64,000 nucleotides of DNA. It comes from Desulfotruncus arcticus DSM 17038 (GTDB taxonomy: Bacteria > Bacillota > Desulfotomaculia > Desulfotomaculales > Desulfallaceae). The stretch lies in assembly GCF_900113335.1 (NCBI RefSeq), contig NZ_FOOX01000001.1:124001-188000 (forward strand), given 5' to 3'. Shown here in pieces: positions 8,978 through 16,864 of this stretch. The notes beneath the pieces were generated by a model. That model was not told where the DNA came from, made no database searches, and saw only the letters and a program-made list of their open reading frames with translations. Within the stretch, counting starts at the first letter, position 1; every line of letters starts with the position of its first letter. The position numbers were made by a program, and so were the translations under genes.

Positions 8978-9652
8978 ATGTGGCTGCTGATTTTTTTTCT
9001 TACTATTGTTGGATTTTTGGCGTTGGCGTTAATTTCGCCTGTGCAAATTAATTTCAGATATGTTTTAGATAAAGGTAATATAGAAGCGCCGGACGGTGTA
9101 GTAGAACTTTCTTCTCCGGGGACCGGTGTTCAGATAAAACTACTATGGGGCTTGATCAAATTTCGCCTTCGACTGTCTTCCGCCAGTTTGGGCTACCGGG
9201 CCCTGAAACCGATACTAAAGCTGCGTGCTCGGATTACCGGTCGCCAAAAAACCATGGCCAGGAAAAAAGCCCGCATAACTCCCGAGCGAGCCCACCAGCT
9301 TTACAAACTGGCAGTTAAAATTTATAATGCGACATTACCTGCCAATAAATATTTTCTAGGGGGCGTTACTGTGCACAGGTTTTCCTGGCGCACCGGTATA
9401 AGCCTATTTGAAGCTGATCAAACAGGTTTGGCTGTGGGTGGTTTGTGGTTTGTAAAAAGCAACCTTTCAGCTCAAATATATCGCCTGATTAAAAAACCGG
9501 CTCCGCGTCCGGAACTGGAAGTGCAGCCGCTGTTCAAAGATCAATTAATATTATGGGTACGGTTGAATTTTGATTTTAGCATCAGAATGAGCCGAATGGT
9601 GGCGGCAGGATTACTGGCCGCATGGTTATACCTGACTCAACGCAGGTCTTGA
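8978..9652 (+). CDS. DUF2953 domain-containing protein
   Basis: A 224-residue protein with one strong N-terminal membrane segment (about residues 2-22) followed by a basic, beta-rich region, matching the DUF2953 family of spore-forming Firmicutes. Basic residues cluster around 85-105. In many relatives DUF2953 lies directly before the ytfJ/gerW sporulation gene, as it does here, which suggests a sporulation role. This is an inference from context; no activity is known. Start ATG follows GTAAGGGG. Confidence 0.75.
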   Translation: MWLLIFFLTIVGFLALALISPVQINFRYVLDKGNIEAPDGVVELSSPGTGVQIKLLWGLIKFRLRLSSASLGYRALKPILKLRARITGRQKTMARKKARITPERAHQLYKLAVKIYNATLPANKYFLGGVTVHRFSWRTGISLFEADQTGLAVGGLWFVKSNLSAQIYRLIKKPAPRPELEVQPLFKDQLILWVRLNFDFSIRMSRMVAAGLLAAWLYLTQRRS

Positions 9653-9829
9653 AATGGGAATATAATTCTTGGGTCGCCACGTCGCTATCGCTTCACGCGA
9701 TGACAGAGCAGTGTTTATGAAATCTGGTTTCCAAATTTTACTATATTTTAAAAGAATAATGATATGTTCTTGTATATTTGGCTATGCCCCCGGCAATATT
9801 ACAGTAAAAAGCTTGGGGGTAAACTATAA

Positions 9830-10276
9830 ATGGAACAGCATCCCATCGAAGGCTTAATGAAAACGGCCATGGAAAGCATAAAGGAAATGGTTGATGTAAA
9901 TACGGTGGTTGGGGAGCCGGTGGAAACACCTGACGGTAATATTATTATTCCCATATCTAGAGTAACCTGCGGTTTTGGCGCCGGTGGCGGGGAATTTGAG
10001 ATTAGCGTCGGGCAGAGCGAGGAGGACAAAGAAGGAGAAAGCCCGTTACCTGCATTCGGCGGCGGCAGTGGAGCAGGAATGTCGGTTAAGCCGGTTGGTT
10101 TTCTGGTGGCAGGCAACGGTCAGGTACGAATGCTTCCCGTTGACGGCAATGCATTATATGACCGCATGCTGGAAATGGCGCCGCAGTTAATAAACCAGGT
10201 GCAGGGCATCTTTGAGCGCAGGGCTGTCAGTAAAAAAGAGGATAAAGTGAATAAAGACCCTATTGATTATATTTAG
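9830..10276 (+). CDS. YtfJ/GerW family sporulation protein
   Basis: A 148-residue protein of the GerW (YtfJ) family. The signature block is VDVNTVVGEPVETPDG followed by the glycine-rich VTCGFGAGGGEF. Family members are made during sporulation, and in Bacillus GerW is needed for germination with some nutrients. The region with GGGSGAGMSVKPVGFLV is also family-typical. The start is an ATG preceded by GGGGG. A good terminator follows. Confidence 0.88.
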   Translation: MEQHPIEGLMKTAMESIKEMVDVNTVVGEPVETPDGNIIIPISRVTCGFGAGGGEFEISVGQSEEDKEGESPLPAFGGGSGAGMSVKPVGFLVAGNGQVRMLPVDGNALYDRMLEMAPQLINQVQGIFERRAVSKKEDKVNKDPIDYI

Positions 10277-10292
10277 CGGATAAAATAAATAA

Positions 10293-10322
10293 AAGGCTTG
10301 CATAGGCAGGCCTTTTTATTTA
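10293..10322 (+). terminator. Intrinsic terminator after the YtfJ-family gene
   Basis: AAAAGGC pairs with GCCTTTT, extended inside by TGC/GCA, and a T-rich tail follows. It lies 17 bases after the stop codon. Confidence 0.75.
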
Positions 10323-10367
10323 TTGCTGAAACTTTTTCCGTGCCTTGGAATATAATAAAGAAGACTT

Positions 10368-10470
10368 GGTTCAGGTGGGATTTTTGACCCCATCTGAACC
10401 TTAGTCGCACTTATTTCGAGCTTACAGCCTGTTAATCCCCGACCGAAGAGGGCGGGGTTTTACAGGCTGT
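10368..10470 (+). repeat. Tandem-hairpin intergenic element (copy 1)
   Basis: Two strong hairpins in a row. The first pairs 10368-10379 (GGTTCAGGTGGG) with 10389-10400 (CCCCATCTGAACC, one wobble). The second has a perfect 9-bp outer stem ACAGCCTGT (10424-10432) with ACAGGCTGT (10462-10470) and an inner CCCCG/CGGGG stem. The first hairpin closely resembles the one at 25995-26024, so this looks like a dispersed mobile or 3-prime-UTR element rather than unique DNA. Confidence 0.6.
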
Positions 10471-10518
10471 GCAAAGATGAACAACGGAATTATTTGACCT
10501 CCAAAGGAGGATGAAGTT

Positions 10519-11796
10519 TTGAAAGTAATTATAGTTGGCGGTGGCTGGGCCGGCTGCGCAGCTGCATTTGCCGCCAGAAAAGCGGGCGCGGAAGTGCTGT
10601 TAGTGGAAAAAACGGACATGCTCTTAGGAACCGGCCTGGTGGGCGGGATCATGTGCAACAATGGCCGGTTTACCGCTCTGGAAGAAGCCAGGGCGATGGG
10701 CGGGACGGAATTCATTGCTGTGATAGAATCTGTAGCAAGGCACCGGGCTATAGATTTTCCCGGACATAAGCATGCCATGCTTTATGATGTTACTAAAATT
10801 GAGCCGGCTATTAGAAATTTTTTAATTGGCTGTGGAATTAATATCAAGCTTCAAACCAGGCTGACGGAAGTTTTTGCCGAGGATGGGTTTATTAACGGTA
10901 TTGTCACTGCCAACAATGAGATGCTGCGCGGCGATGTTTTTGTAGATACCACGGGTTCTGCCGGCCCGGCCAAATACTGCACCCGTTACGGTACCGGCTG
11001 CGCCATGTGCATACTCAGGTGCCCGACCTTTGGCCCCAGGGTGAGTTTGACCTCCAGGGCAGGTCTTCCAGAAATCAGAGCCGGGGAGGGCTTCCCTCAG
11101 TTTGAGGCGATGAGTGGCTCGTGCAAATTAGAAAAAAACTCACTGGAGCCCGGGATTGTAAAGGATTTGGAGCAGAACGGTTTTCTGGCGATTCCGCTGC
11201 CGCCCGGTTTATATAAGGATGAGCTGCTGGGTGGCAAGGCCTGTCAGCAATACGCACTTACTGAATACGCCAGAAACTTAATCATCCTGGATACCGGGCA
11301 TGCCAAATTAATGACACCGTTTTTCCCGCTGGAAACCTTAAGGACTCTGCCCGGGTTTGCCAACGCCCGTTACGCTGATCCTTATTCCGGTGGGCGTGGT
11401 AATTCGGTTCGGTTTATGGCAATGGCCTATTGCAATGATGCGCTGCAGGTGGAGGGCAGCAATAATTTATTTTGCGCAGGTGAAAAGACGGGCCCGCTGG
11501 TGGGGCATACTGAAGCTATAGTGACAGGTTTTTTGGCCGGCCGCAATGCGGTTCTGCTGTTGTCCGGCAAGGGCCTGATGGTTTTGCCGGAAACAACAGC
11601 CGCCGGGGATATCATTGGCTTTATGCACCGGGAGATGAAGCAGCCTGAAGGACTGGCTAAAAAATACACCTTTTCAGGGTCTGTTTATTTTGAAAGGATG
11701 AAACAACAGAATCTTTATTCTACAGAGGTTAAAGAAATTCATCATAGGATACGGAAAGCTGATCTATATGGCATAATTAATGATAAGGTTAATTAA
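10519..11796 (+). CDS. FAD-dependent oxidoreductase, GidA-like
   Basis: A 425-residue flavoprotein. An N-terminal Rossmann dinucleotide fold is clear (VIIVGGGWAGCAAAFAA, residues about 3-20, ending in the ribose-binding VEK). The region GLVGGIMCNNG and the C-terminal NLFCAGEKTGPLVGHTEAI resemble the FAD_oxidored/GidA superfamily, where the last motif contacts FAD. A CxxCxxxC cluster (GCAMCILRCP, about residues 155-165) could bind a metal or iron-sulfur centre. The substrate is not recognisable. TTG start, with AAAGGAGG eight bases upstream. It is followed by spmA-spmB but separated from them by a terminator. Confidence 0.75.
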   Translation: MKVIIVGGGWAGCAAAFAARKAGAEVLLVEKTDMLLGTGLVGGIMCNNGRFTALEEARAMGGTEFIAVIESVARHRAIDFPGHKHAMLYDVTKIEPAIRNFLIGCGINIKLQTRLTEVFAEDGFINGIVTANNEMLRGDVFVDTTGSAGPAKYCTRYGTGCAMCILRCPTFGPRVSLTSRAGLPEIRAGEGFPQFEAMSGSCKLEKNSLEPGIVKDLEQNGFLAIPLPPGLYKDELLGGKACQQYALTEYARNLIILDTGHAKLMTPFFPLETLRTLPGFANARYADPYSGGRGNSVRFMAMAYCNDALQVEGSNNLFCAGEKTGPLVGHTEAIVTGFLAGRNAVLLLSGKGLMVLPETTAAGDIIGFMHREMKQPEGLAKKYTFSGSVYFERMKQQNLYSTEVKEIHHRIRKADLYGIINDKVN

Positions 11797-11835
11797 AATA
11801 GAAAAGGAGTGCTATAAAAGCGCATATATAAAGCC

Positions 11836-11862
11836 ATTCCGGGTAACCCCCGGAATTTTTTT
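11836..11862 (+). terminator. Intrinsic terminator after the FAD oxidoreductase
   Basis: ATTCCGGG pairs with CCCGGAAT around a five-base loop and is followed by six further T. This makes it unlikely that spmA starts as far upstream as the longest open frame (11780). Confidence 0.8.
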
Positions 11863-11920
11863 CATATTTTGGACAACCCGATCATACTCTTGTAATAATT
11901 ATGTTGCGGGGGAACATAGA

Positions 11921-12508
11921 ATGGTCAATTATATTTGGTTTGGCATGATTGCCATCGGCGTGCTGGTGGCAGCATTTAACGGGCACATTGAGGTTGTCAC
12001 CAAGGCTGCTTTAGACGGAGCACAATTTGCGGTGCAAACATCTATTGACCTGGTGGCGATAATAACATTTTGGCTGGGGATTATGAAGCTTGCCGAGGCG
12101 GCCGGCTTAGTCAGGGCACTGGCTAGAGTGGTGCAGCCGATCACAAATTTCCTCTTCCCCAGCGTGCCCAGAGAGCACCCCGCAATGGGTGCTATTATCA
12201 TGAATTTAAGCGCCAATATACTGGGATTGGGGAATGCGGCAACACCGATGGGTTTAATTGCCATGCAGGAACTGCAAAAATTAAACCATGACCGCAAGAC
12301 CGCGTCTGATGCCATGTGCACATTTTTGGCACTGAACACCTCCTGTATCACCTTAATTCCAACCACCATCATTGGGATCAGGCTGATATATGGTTCCACC
12401 AATCCCACTGAAATTGTCGGGACTACAATATTTGCCACGGCTGCGGGCATGACCATGGCCGTGACGGTAGACCGGGTATTGCGCTCCATTTACAGGCAAA
12501 GGAGGTAG
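11921..12508 (+). CDS. spmA: Spore maturation protein A
   Basis: A 195-residue multi-pass membrane protein with the nucleoside-recognition Gate fold. SpmA and SpmB act together in spore core dehydration and heat resistance. Recognisable stretches are FGMIAIGVLVAAFNG at the N terminus, FWLGIMKLAEAAGL, GAIIMNLSANILGLGNAATP and LNTSCITLIPTTIIGIR. I start it at the ATG at 11921 (MVNYIWFG), preceded by GCGGGGG; the open frame reaches back to 11780 but that part contains a terminator. spmB follows six bases downstream. Confidence 0.92.
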   Translation: MVNYIWFGMIAIGVLVAAFNGHIEVVTKAALDGAQFAVQTSIDLVAIITFWLGIMKLAEAAGLVRALARVVQPITNFLFPSVPREHPAMGAIIMNLSANILGLGNAATPMGLIAMQELQKLNHDRKTASDAMCTFLALNTSCITLIPTTIIGIRLIYGSTNPTEIVGTTIFATAAGMTMAVTVDRVLRSIYRQRR

Positions 12509-12513
12509 GGCGG

Positions 12514-13047
12514 ATGTTTGGCCTCGTTTCTGATCTTTCCCGCTGGGCTATACCTGTTGTGTTGTTGATGGTCCCCCTAATCGCCATTATCAGAAAGGTG
12601 AATGTTTTTGAAACCTTTGTGGAAGGCGCTGAAGCCGGGTTTGAGACCGCAATTAAAACCATTCCCTATCTTGTTGCCATGCTGGTGGCCATCAGCGTGT
12701 TCCGGGCTTCAGGGGCGCTGGATATTTTAGTGGGGGCGTTTTCGCCGGTGTTGAACCTGATAGGTGTACCCGCCGAAGTGCTTCCCCATGCGGTAATGCG
12801 ACCGCTTTCAGGCGGGGCGGCGCTGGGAATTGCCACAGATATAGTTAAAACCCACGGACCCGACAGCTTTATCGGCCGGCTTGTTTCGACCATGCAGGGG
12901 AGTTCAGATACCACTTTCTATGTACTCACTTTGTATTTCGGCTCGGTAGGCATTTCCCGCTATAGATACTCCATTATCTCCGGCCTGGCCGCGGACTTTA
13001 CAACACTTGCCGCTTCAGTTTACGTATGCCACAAGGTTTTTAGTTAG
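12514..13047 (+). CDS. spmB: Spore maturation protein B
   Basis: A 177-residue membrane protein paired with SpmA, also of the Gate family. Landmarks are VFETFVEGAEAGFETAIKTI, PYLVAMLVAISVFRASGAL, MRPLSGGAALGI and GSSDTTFYVLTLYFGSVGI. The length matches SpmB of other spore formers. AGGAGG lies before the ATG, and the short gap to spmA implies a two-gene operon, ended by the terminator at 13074-13102. Expression in the forespore or mother cell is expected from the family, but I cannot identify the sporulation promoter by eye. Confidence 0.93.
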   Translation: MFGLVSDLSRWAIPVVLLMVPLIAIIRKVNVFETFVEGAEAGFETAIKTIPYLVAMLVAISVFRASGALDILVGAFSPVLNLIGVPAEVLPHAVMRPLSGGAALGIATDIVKTHGPDSFIGRLVSTMQGSSDTTFYVLTLYFGSVGISRYRYSIISGLAADFTTLAASVYVCHKVFS

Positions 13048-13073
13048 CTAACAGATTATTCCAGGTGCCTGAC

Positions 13074-13102
13074 ACAGCTGGTATCTTTACCGGCTGTTTT
13101 TT
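13074..13102 (+). terminator. Intrinsic terminator after spmB
   Basis: ACAGCTGGT pairs with ACCGGCTGT (one wobble) around a six-base loop, followed by a run of T. Confidence 0.8.
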
Positions 13103-13143
13103 ATTTTGCCGCAAAAAGTGGTAAAATGTAACCGGGTGATGTT

Positions 13144-13878
13144 ATGGAGCGCCTTCAAAAGTTTTTAGCCCGGACGGGTATGGCATCCCGCAGGCACAGC
13201 GAGGAAATCATTGCCCAGGGCAGGGTGAGGGTTAACGGCAAAACGGTTGCCGTACAGGGTCTGAAGATTGATCCTTTTAAAGACAGGATTGAGGTTGACG
13301 GCAAGCCTGTCGGCAGACCGGAAAAGAAGATTTATATTGTTCTAAACAAGCCGCCTGGTTATGTTACAACTGTTCAGGACCCCAGGGGGCGCAGGAAGGT
13401 TACAGATCTGCTTAAAAATATCAAACAGCGTGTCTATCCCGTGGGGCGACTGGATTATGACACCGAGGGATTACTTTTGCTTACCAATGACGGTGACCTG
13501 GCTTATGCTATGACCCATCCCAGTCACGAAATTCCCAAAACCTATCTTGCCCGCGTTCGTGGAGTTCCCGCCGGCTGCAAGTTAAAAGATTTAGCCGGGG
13601 GAGTGGTATTGGACGACGGGCCGACGGCTCCGGCCAAGGTGCGGCTGCTGGGTGAAAAAGGGGACGACGGGCTGCTGGAAATAACTATTCATGAAGGCAG
13701 GAACCGGCAGGTCAGGCGCATGTGCGAGCATATCGGGCATCCGGTTTTAGCATTGCGCAGGGTTAGCGTCGGCCCTTTAACCATAGGCGGATTAAAACCG
13801 GGTGAATACCGTATCCTTGGTTTTAAAGAAGTCAGCCGGTTAAAAAAGGCCGCTAAAGTAAGTGATTATCAAGACTAG
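13144..13878 (+). CDS. rluB: Ribosomal large-subunit pseudouridine synthase, RluB/RsuA family
   Basis: A 244-residue RNA-modifying enzyme. An S4 RNA-binding domain occupies about residues 1-60 (LQKFLARTGMASRRHSEEII ... GRVRVNG), then the RsuA-type catalytic domain with the nucleophilic aspartate in GRLDYDTEGLLLLTNDG, and the family motif EGRNRQVRRMCEHIGHPV. In this family it isomerises uridine in 23S rRNA, usually near the peptidyl transferase centre. RluB is the usual assignment in spore formers where the gene follows spmAB, as here. The ATG start is preceded by a GGGTGATGTT stretch. Confidence 0.9.
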   Translation: MERLQKFLARTGMASRRHSEEIIAQGRVRVNGKTVAVQGLKIDPFKDRIEVDGKPVGRPEKKIYIVLNKPPGYVTTVQDPRGRRKVTDLLKNIKQRVYPVGRLDYDTEGLLLLTNDGDLAYAMTHPSHEIPKTYLARVRGVPAGCKLKDLAGGVVLDDGPTAPAKVRLLGEKGDDGLLEITIHEGRNRQVRRMCEHIGHPVLALRRVSVGPLTIGGLKPGEYRILGFKEVSRLKKAAKVSDYQD

Positions 13879-13953
13879 GCAGGAAATATCCAGCCGGGGT
13901 AGAAATTAGTAGAAATTAATTGACAAAATGCGCCCCGGAGGTGTCATACAGCG

Positions 13954-14409
13954 ATGGATATAAACGATTATGATGAGAGTAAGGGACTCAGGGTAAAAAT
14001 CAGGCTTGACTTCAAGGGACAGGCCAAACCAGGCCGTTTTCTTTTTGGTGGAAAACAGGTGGACAAAGCAGCTGAAGAAGCCCGGGAACATCACGTGGCT
14101 TTATTAAGAAACGTTCCGGTTCAGGGCGTGTACATCGAAGATATCGACGTGAGCATAGAGGTTTATACGGTCTGGGACGATATTGCCAATGCGGAAGTTG
14201 CTTACGCGCCTGTAGTGTTAACTGTTAATGCAGAAAATATTGAAGACTTGCTCAGGTTTATAGCCCGTGAAGAATTCCGGAAAATAGATGTGCAGGAACC
14301 GGGCCGGATTGTTTTAAATCGTAATGAATTGGAAAGGTTATTGTTTAAAATAAATGGCGAAATAAAAAATTATGTTGGACAGCTGGAAAGAAAATATAAC
14401 TTGCGTTAA
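13954..14409 (+). CDS. Conserved-looking protein of unknown function, 151 aa
   Basis: I do not recognise this 151-residue soluble protein. It has no signal peptide, membrane segment or clear catalytic motif. The sequence is acidic and beta-rich in the middle (VYIEDIDVSIEVYTVWDDI, VAYAPVVLTVNAENIEDLL) and ends in an amphipathic, charged helix (KINGEIKNYVGQLERKYNLR). The coding quality is good: ATG start with GGAGGTG upstream and codon use like its neighbours. It sits between rluB and a membrane-anchored unknown protein, ahead of the HutP-like/aroH genes. The stretch RFLFGGKQVDKAAEEAREH is a useful query for homologue searches. Confidence 0.6.
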   Translation: MDINDYDESKGLRVKIRLDFKGQAKPGRFLFGGKQVDKAAEEAREHHVALLRNVPVQGVYIEDIDVSIEVYTVWDDIANAEVAYAPVVLTVNAENIEDLLRFIAREEFRKIDVQEPGRIVLNRNELERLLFKINGEIKNYVGQLERKYNLR

Positions 14410-14463
14410 TAATCACTGCCTGCACGGCATATATCATCTAGAAAATGAAAGGATGATGTTTCC

Positions 14464-14955
14464 GTGCGAAAAGATTTTCTGTTTTGGGGCGCCAGGTTTG
14501 AGCGCTGGTTACTGCGAACGGTTGTCCTGTGTGCGGTAATGCTGGTTGCGGTCCAATGGTTTACCAAAGACCCGGTTTTGCAGGCTGTAAGCAGGGCCGG
14601 CATTGATACCAATGACTCCATTGAGTCGAGAGAACCAAGTTCGGCAGCACCAAGTGCTGCCGAACTTGAGCACCTGATTACTTTTCAATTATTAGAGTAT
14701 TCAACTTTACCCATGGCAGAAGTGGTTGTTAACGGCCAAAAGGCGGCGGCTTTCGCAGAACGCTTTGTTACCGTACCGGTAGCGGACGGTGATGTTTTGG
14801 AAATTGATACAAAATTTTACCACCGGCCGGTATCAGTTAAAGTTTTGGATACATATGGGGGAGTTAAATGGCCCAAGGTCGACGACACCTTTAAGATAGA
14901 AGGAACAGTTAAAAAGCTCGGTACTGTTATTTTAGAAGATGCCGGCAAGGATTAA
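14464..14955 (+). CDS. Membrane-anchored protein of unknown function, 163 aa
   Basis: A 163-residue protein with one N-terminal membrane segment (about residues 15-35, WLLRTVVLCAVMLVAVQWF) and an extracytoplasmic remainder. Residues about 70-160 alternate like a small beta-domain (VVVNGQKAAAF, VTVPVADGDVLEID). The linker just after the membrane segment (EPSSAAPSAAELEHL) is encoded by a perfect 14-bp inverted repeat at 14636-14668. GTG start with AAAGGA upstream. Function unknown; it may be cotranscribed with the 151-residue unknown upstream and the HutP-like gene downstream. Confidence 0.6.
   Translation: MRKDFLFWGARFERWLLRTVVLCAVMLVAVQWFTKDPVLQAVSRAGIDTNDSIESREPSSAAPSAAELEHLITFQLLEYSTLPMAEVVVNGQKAAAFAERFVTVPVADGDVLEIDTKFYHRPVSVKVLDTYGGVKWPKVDDTFKIEGTVKKLGTVILEDAGKD
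14636..14668 (+). repeat. Perfect 14-bp inverted repeat inside a coding region
   Basis: Left arm 14636-14649 and right arm 14655-14668 are exactly complementary (CAAGTTCGGCAGCA against TGCTGCCGAACTTG) around a five-base loop. It lies in the linker-coding part of the 163-aa membrane protein gene. No T run follows. Confidence 0.9.
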
Positions 14956-14985
14956 CTATAAATTAGAATGTGCGGAGGTGGGGAA

Positions 14986-15405
14986 ATGTCCCCCGTTGGT
15001 AGCAGGGATGTGGCCAGGGCAGCAATAAGGATGGCCTTAACCGAGAGCAGGGATCAGGAAAAGGAAATGAAAGCACGCTTTATGAAAGTAGCTATAAAAA
15101 CCGCTGCTGTTGACCATGGCGGTGATTTTATCGCTTCGGTTAATAAAATTACGGAACGGGCGGTGGTGGCAGCCAAGCGGGAAGGTGTGATCAGGGAAGT
15201 TCATGCGGATGAAGGGGCGGTTGCCGGTGCTACCAGGGAAGCCCTAAGCCAGATTATGACTAAAGCACTTGGTTTGAATGTAGGGGGTAAAATAGGGATC
15301 GCCAGGTACCAGGATCATATCAGCGTGGCCGTATTTTTTGGGGTGGGCCTATTGCACCTGGATGAGGTTGCCATAGGTTTGGGGCACCGGGCGGTTTCAT
15401 CTTAA
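14986..15405 (+). CDS. HutP family RNA-binding regulator homologue
   Basis: A 139-residue homologue of HutP, the Bacillus antiterminator that binds UAG-triplet RNA with L-histidine and magnesium. Family signatures are HADEGAVAGATREAL (the metal-ligand histidine/glutamate region) and GVGLLHLDEVAIGLGHRAV near the C terminus. I use the ATG at 14986 (MSPVGSRD), because GGAGGTGGGG at 14974-14983 is its ribosome site; an in-frame ATG at 14968 would lie upstream of it. No histidine-use genes are nearby; aroH follows 12 bases downstream. A role in aromatic amino acid control is therefore attractive but inferred. See the TAG-triplet cluster at 18896-18914. Confidence 0.85.
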   Translation: MSPVGSRDVARAAIRMALTESRDQEKEMKARFMKVAIKTAAVDHGGDFIASVNKITERAVVAAKREGVIREVHADEGAVAGATREALSQIMTKALGLNVGGKIGIARYQDHISVAVFFGVGLLHLDEVAIGLGHRAVSS

Positions 15406-15417
15406 CGGGGGATAGCA

Positions 15418-15777
15418 ATGCGTGGTATCAGGGGAGCGATATCGGTTGAAAAGAATACGCGGGAAGCCATGGGCAAGGCCACCAAAAAGCTGCTGCTGGC
15501 AGTGATGGATGAAAATAAGCTTAAAGCAGAAGATATTATCAGTGTTACTTTTACTCTGACCAAAGATTTAAATGCAGCCTTTCCTGCGGCATGCGCCAGG
15601 GAATTACCCGGGTGGAATTACATACCGATGCTTTGCGCTGTGGAAGTTGATGTTCCCGGCAGCCTGAGCAGTTGTTTGCGGGTGCTGGTGCATGCCGATA
15701 TCGAAGCCGGGCAGCGCGAAGTCAAACACGTATATCTGGATGAGGCAGTTAGGTTAAGGCCGGACTTGAAAGAGTAA
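15418..15777 (+). CDS. aroH: Chorismate mutase, AroH type
   Basis: A 119-residue monofunctional chorismate mutase of the trimeric AroH fold, converting chorismate to prephenate for tyrosine and phenylalanine. Signature residues are the N-terminal RGIRGAISVEKNT (active-site Arg), VTFTLTKDLNAAFPA, and CAVEVDVPGSLSSCLRVLVH, which holds the catalytic glutamate and arginine. The length matches AroH of Bacillus. GGGGGATAGCA lies before the ATG. It lies in a run of aromatic genes after the HutP-like regulator and before the first DAHP synthase. Confidence 0.95.
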   Translation: MRGIRGAISVEKNTREAMGKATKKLLLAVMDENKLKAEDIISVTFTLTKDLNAAFPAACARELPGWNYIPMLCAVEVDVPGSLSSCLRVLVHADIEAGQREVKHVYLDEAVRLRPDLKE

Positions 15778-15819
15778 ATTGAGGAGTCAGGAGCAACTAT
15801 ACATCTGGGGGGCGCAGCA

Positions 15820-16677
15820 ATGTCAGGGACAGGCTACAGGCTTGCGGGCAGGGATATTAAAACTGAACATACCGTTGTAAAGTTGAAAAATTGCTCAATT
15901 GGTGGGGGGAACCTGTTTATTATAGCCGGGCCGTGTGCGGTTGAGGGAGAAGAAATGATCTATGAACTGGCCCGCTTGCTGAAAGATATGGGAGTGAATA
16001 TGCTGCGGGGCGGCGTGTTTAAACCGCGTACATCCCCATATTCTTTTCAGGGTTTACAATGGGAAGGCCTAAAAATATTGTCCGGGGCGGCAGGTAGTGT
16101 CGGTCTGCCGGTAGTGACAGAGGTAACCAAAATTCAAGATGTTGAAAAGGTTTGCCGGTATGCGGATATGCTTCAGATCGGCAGCCGGAATATGCAAAAT
16201 TTTGGTTTGCTGACTGAGGTTGGCCGTTCCGGCTTTCCGGTGTTGTTAAAAAGGGGCTTGTCGTCAACCATTGAGGAATGGCTGATGGCGGCGGAATACA
16301 TCCTGCTGGAAGGCAATGGACAGGTTGTCCTCTGTGAGAGGGGCATCAGAACCTTTGAGCTCTACACCCGCAATACTTTTGATATTAATGCCATACCCGC
16401 GTTGAAGAGTCTCACCCACCTGCCGGTTATCGCCGACCCCAGCCATGGTACCGGACGGAGTGAACTGGTAGCCCCGGTGAGCCTTGCCGCAGTGGCGGCC
16501 GGCGCCGACGGTTTGATGGTAGAGGTGCACCCAAATCCGGGACAAGCCCTGTCTGACGGCGTTCAGTCGCTGACCCCGGAAGCAATGAAAAGTTTAGTTC
16601 AAAAAGCCCGTAATTTGCATAGTATGGTAAAGATAGCCCCCCATGCCATTAACGCGGCACCGGCAGAGGACGAATAA
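15820..16677 (+). CDS. aroF: DAHP synthase (3-deoxy-7-phosphoheptulonate synthase), short form
   Basis: A 285-residue type I-beta DAHP synthase, joining phosphoenolpyruvate and erythrose 4-phosphate as the first shikimate step. Motifs are [75 protein letters not shown] and [13 protein letters not shown]. It lacks the N-terminal ferredoxin-like regulatory domain carried by the second copy at 19063-20088. That makes it the likely feedback-insensitive or differently controlled isozyme (inference). ATG start with CTGGGGGGCG upstream. Confidence 0.93.
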   Translation: MSGTGYRLAGRDIKTEHTVVKLKNCSIGGGNLFIIAGPCAVEGEEMIYELARLLKDMGVNMLRGGVFKPRTSPYSFQGLQWEGLKILSGAAGSVGLPVVTEVTKIQDVEKVCRYADMLQIGSRNMQNFGLLTEVGRSGFPVLLKRGLSSTIEEWLMAAEYILLEGNGQVVLCERGIRTFELYTRNTFDINAIPALKSLTHLPVIADPSHGTGRSELVAPVSLAAVAAGADGLMVEVHPNPGQALSDGVQSLTPEAMKSLVQKARNLHSMVKIAPHAINAAPAEDE

Positions 16678-16734
16678 TTAGTCAAGGATGGCAGGGGCGG
16701 ACGACCCTGTCCGTACGCACAGCCCGGATAATAC

Positions 16735-16767
16735 GATCTTGCGTGCACAGGCAAAGAGTGTTAATAT
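16735..16767 (+). repeat. 33-bp target site duplication, left copy
   Basis: This 33-base sequence, beginning GATCTTGCGTGCACAGGC, is repeated exactly at 18741-18773. The two copies flank the insertion element directly, and the bases outside them differ, so they are a target duplication. Long target duplications are known for IS1634-type elements. Confidence 0.9.
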
Positions 16768-16797
16768 CTTATTTTCGGAAGCCAAAAATAACCAAAT

Positions 16798-16834
16798 AGT
16801 CCGCAAGCCATGTAATTACAAGGACTTGCGGACT
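16798..16834 (-). terminator. Terminator-like hairpin after the transposase gene
   Basis: AGTCCGCAAG (16798-16807) and CTTGCGGACT (16825-16834) form a perfect 10-bp stem inside the left end of the element, just beyond the transposase stop. On the minus strand a T-rich stretch follows. Confidence 0.6.
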
Positions 16835-16864
16835 TGTTATTTTGCGAAGAGTTGTAGTGTAATT

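Noticed and set aside
11780..11920. Extended N terminus of spmA
   Set aside because: The stretch contains an intrinsic terminator, and homologous SpmA proteins begin near the ATG at 11921.
11929..12489. 186-codon minus-strand frame opposite spmA
   Set aside because: Antisense shadow; spmA-spmB is a standard pair with good ribosome sites.
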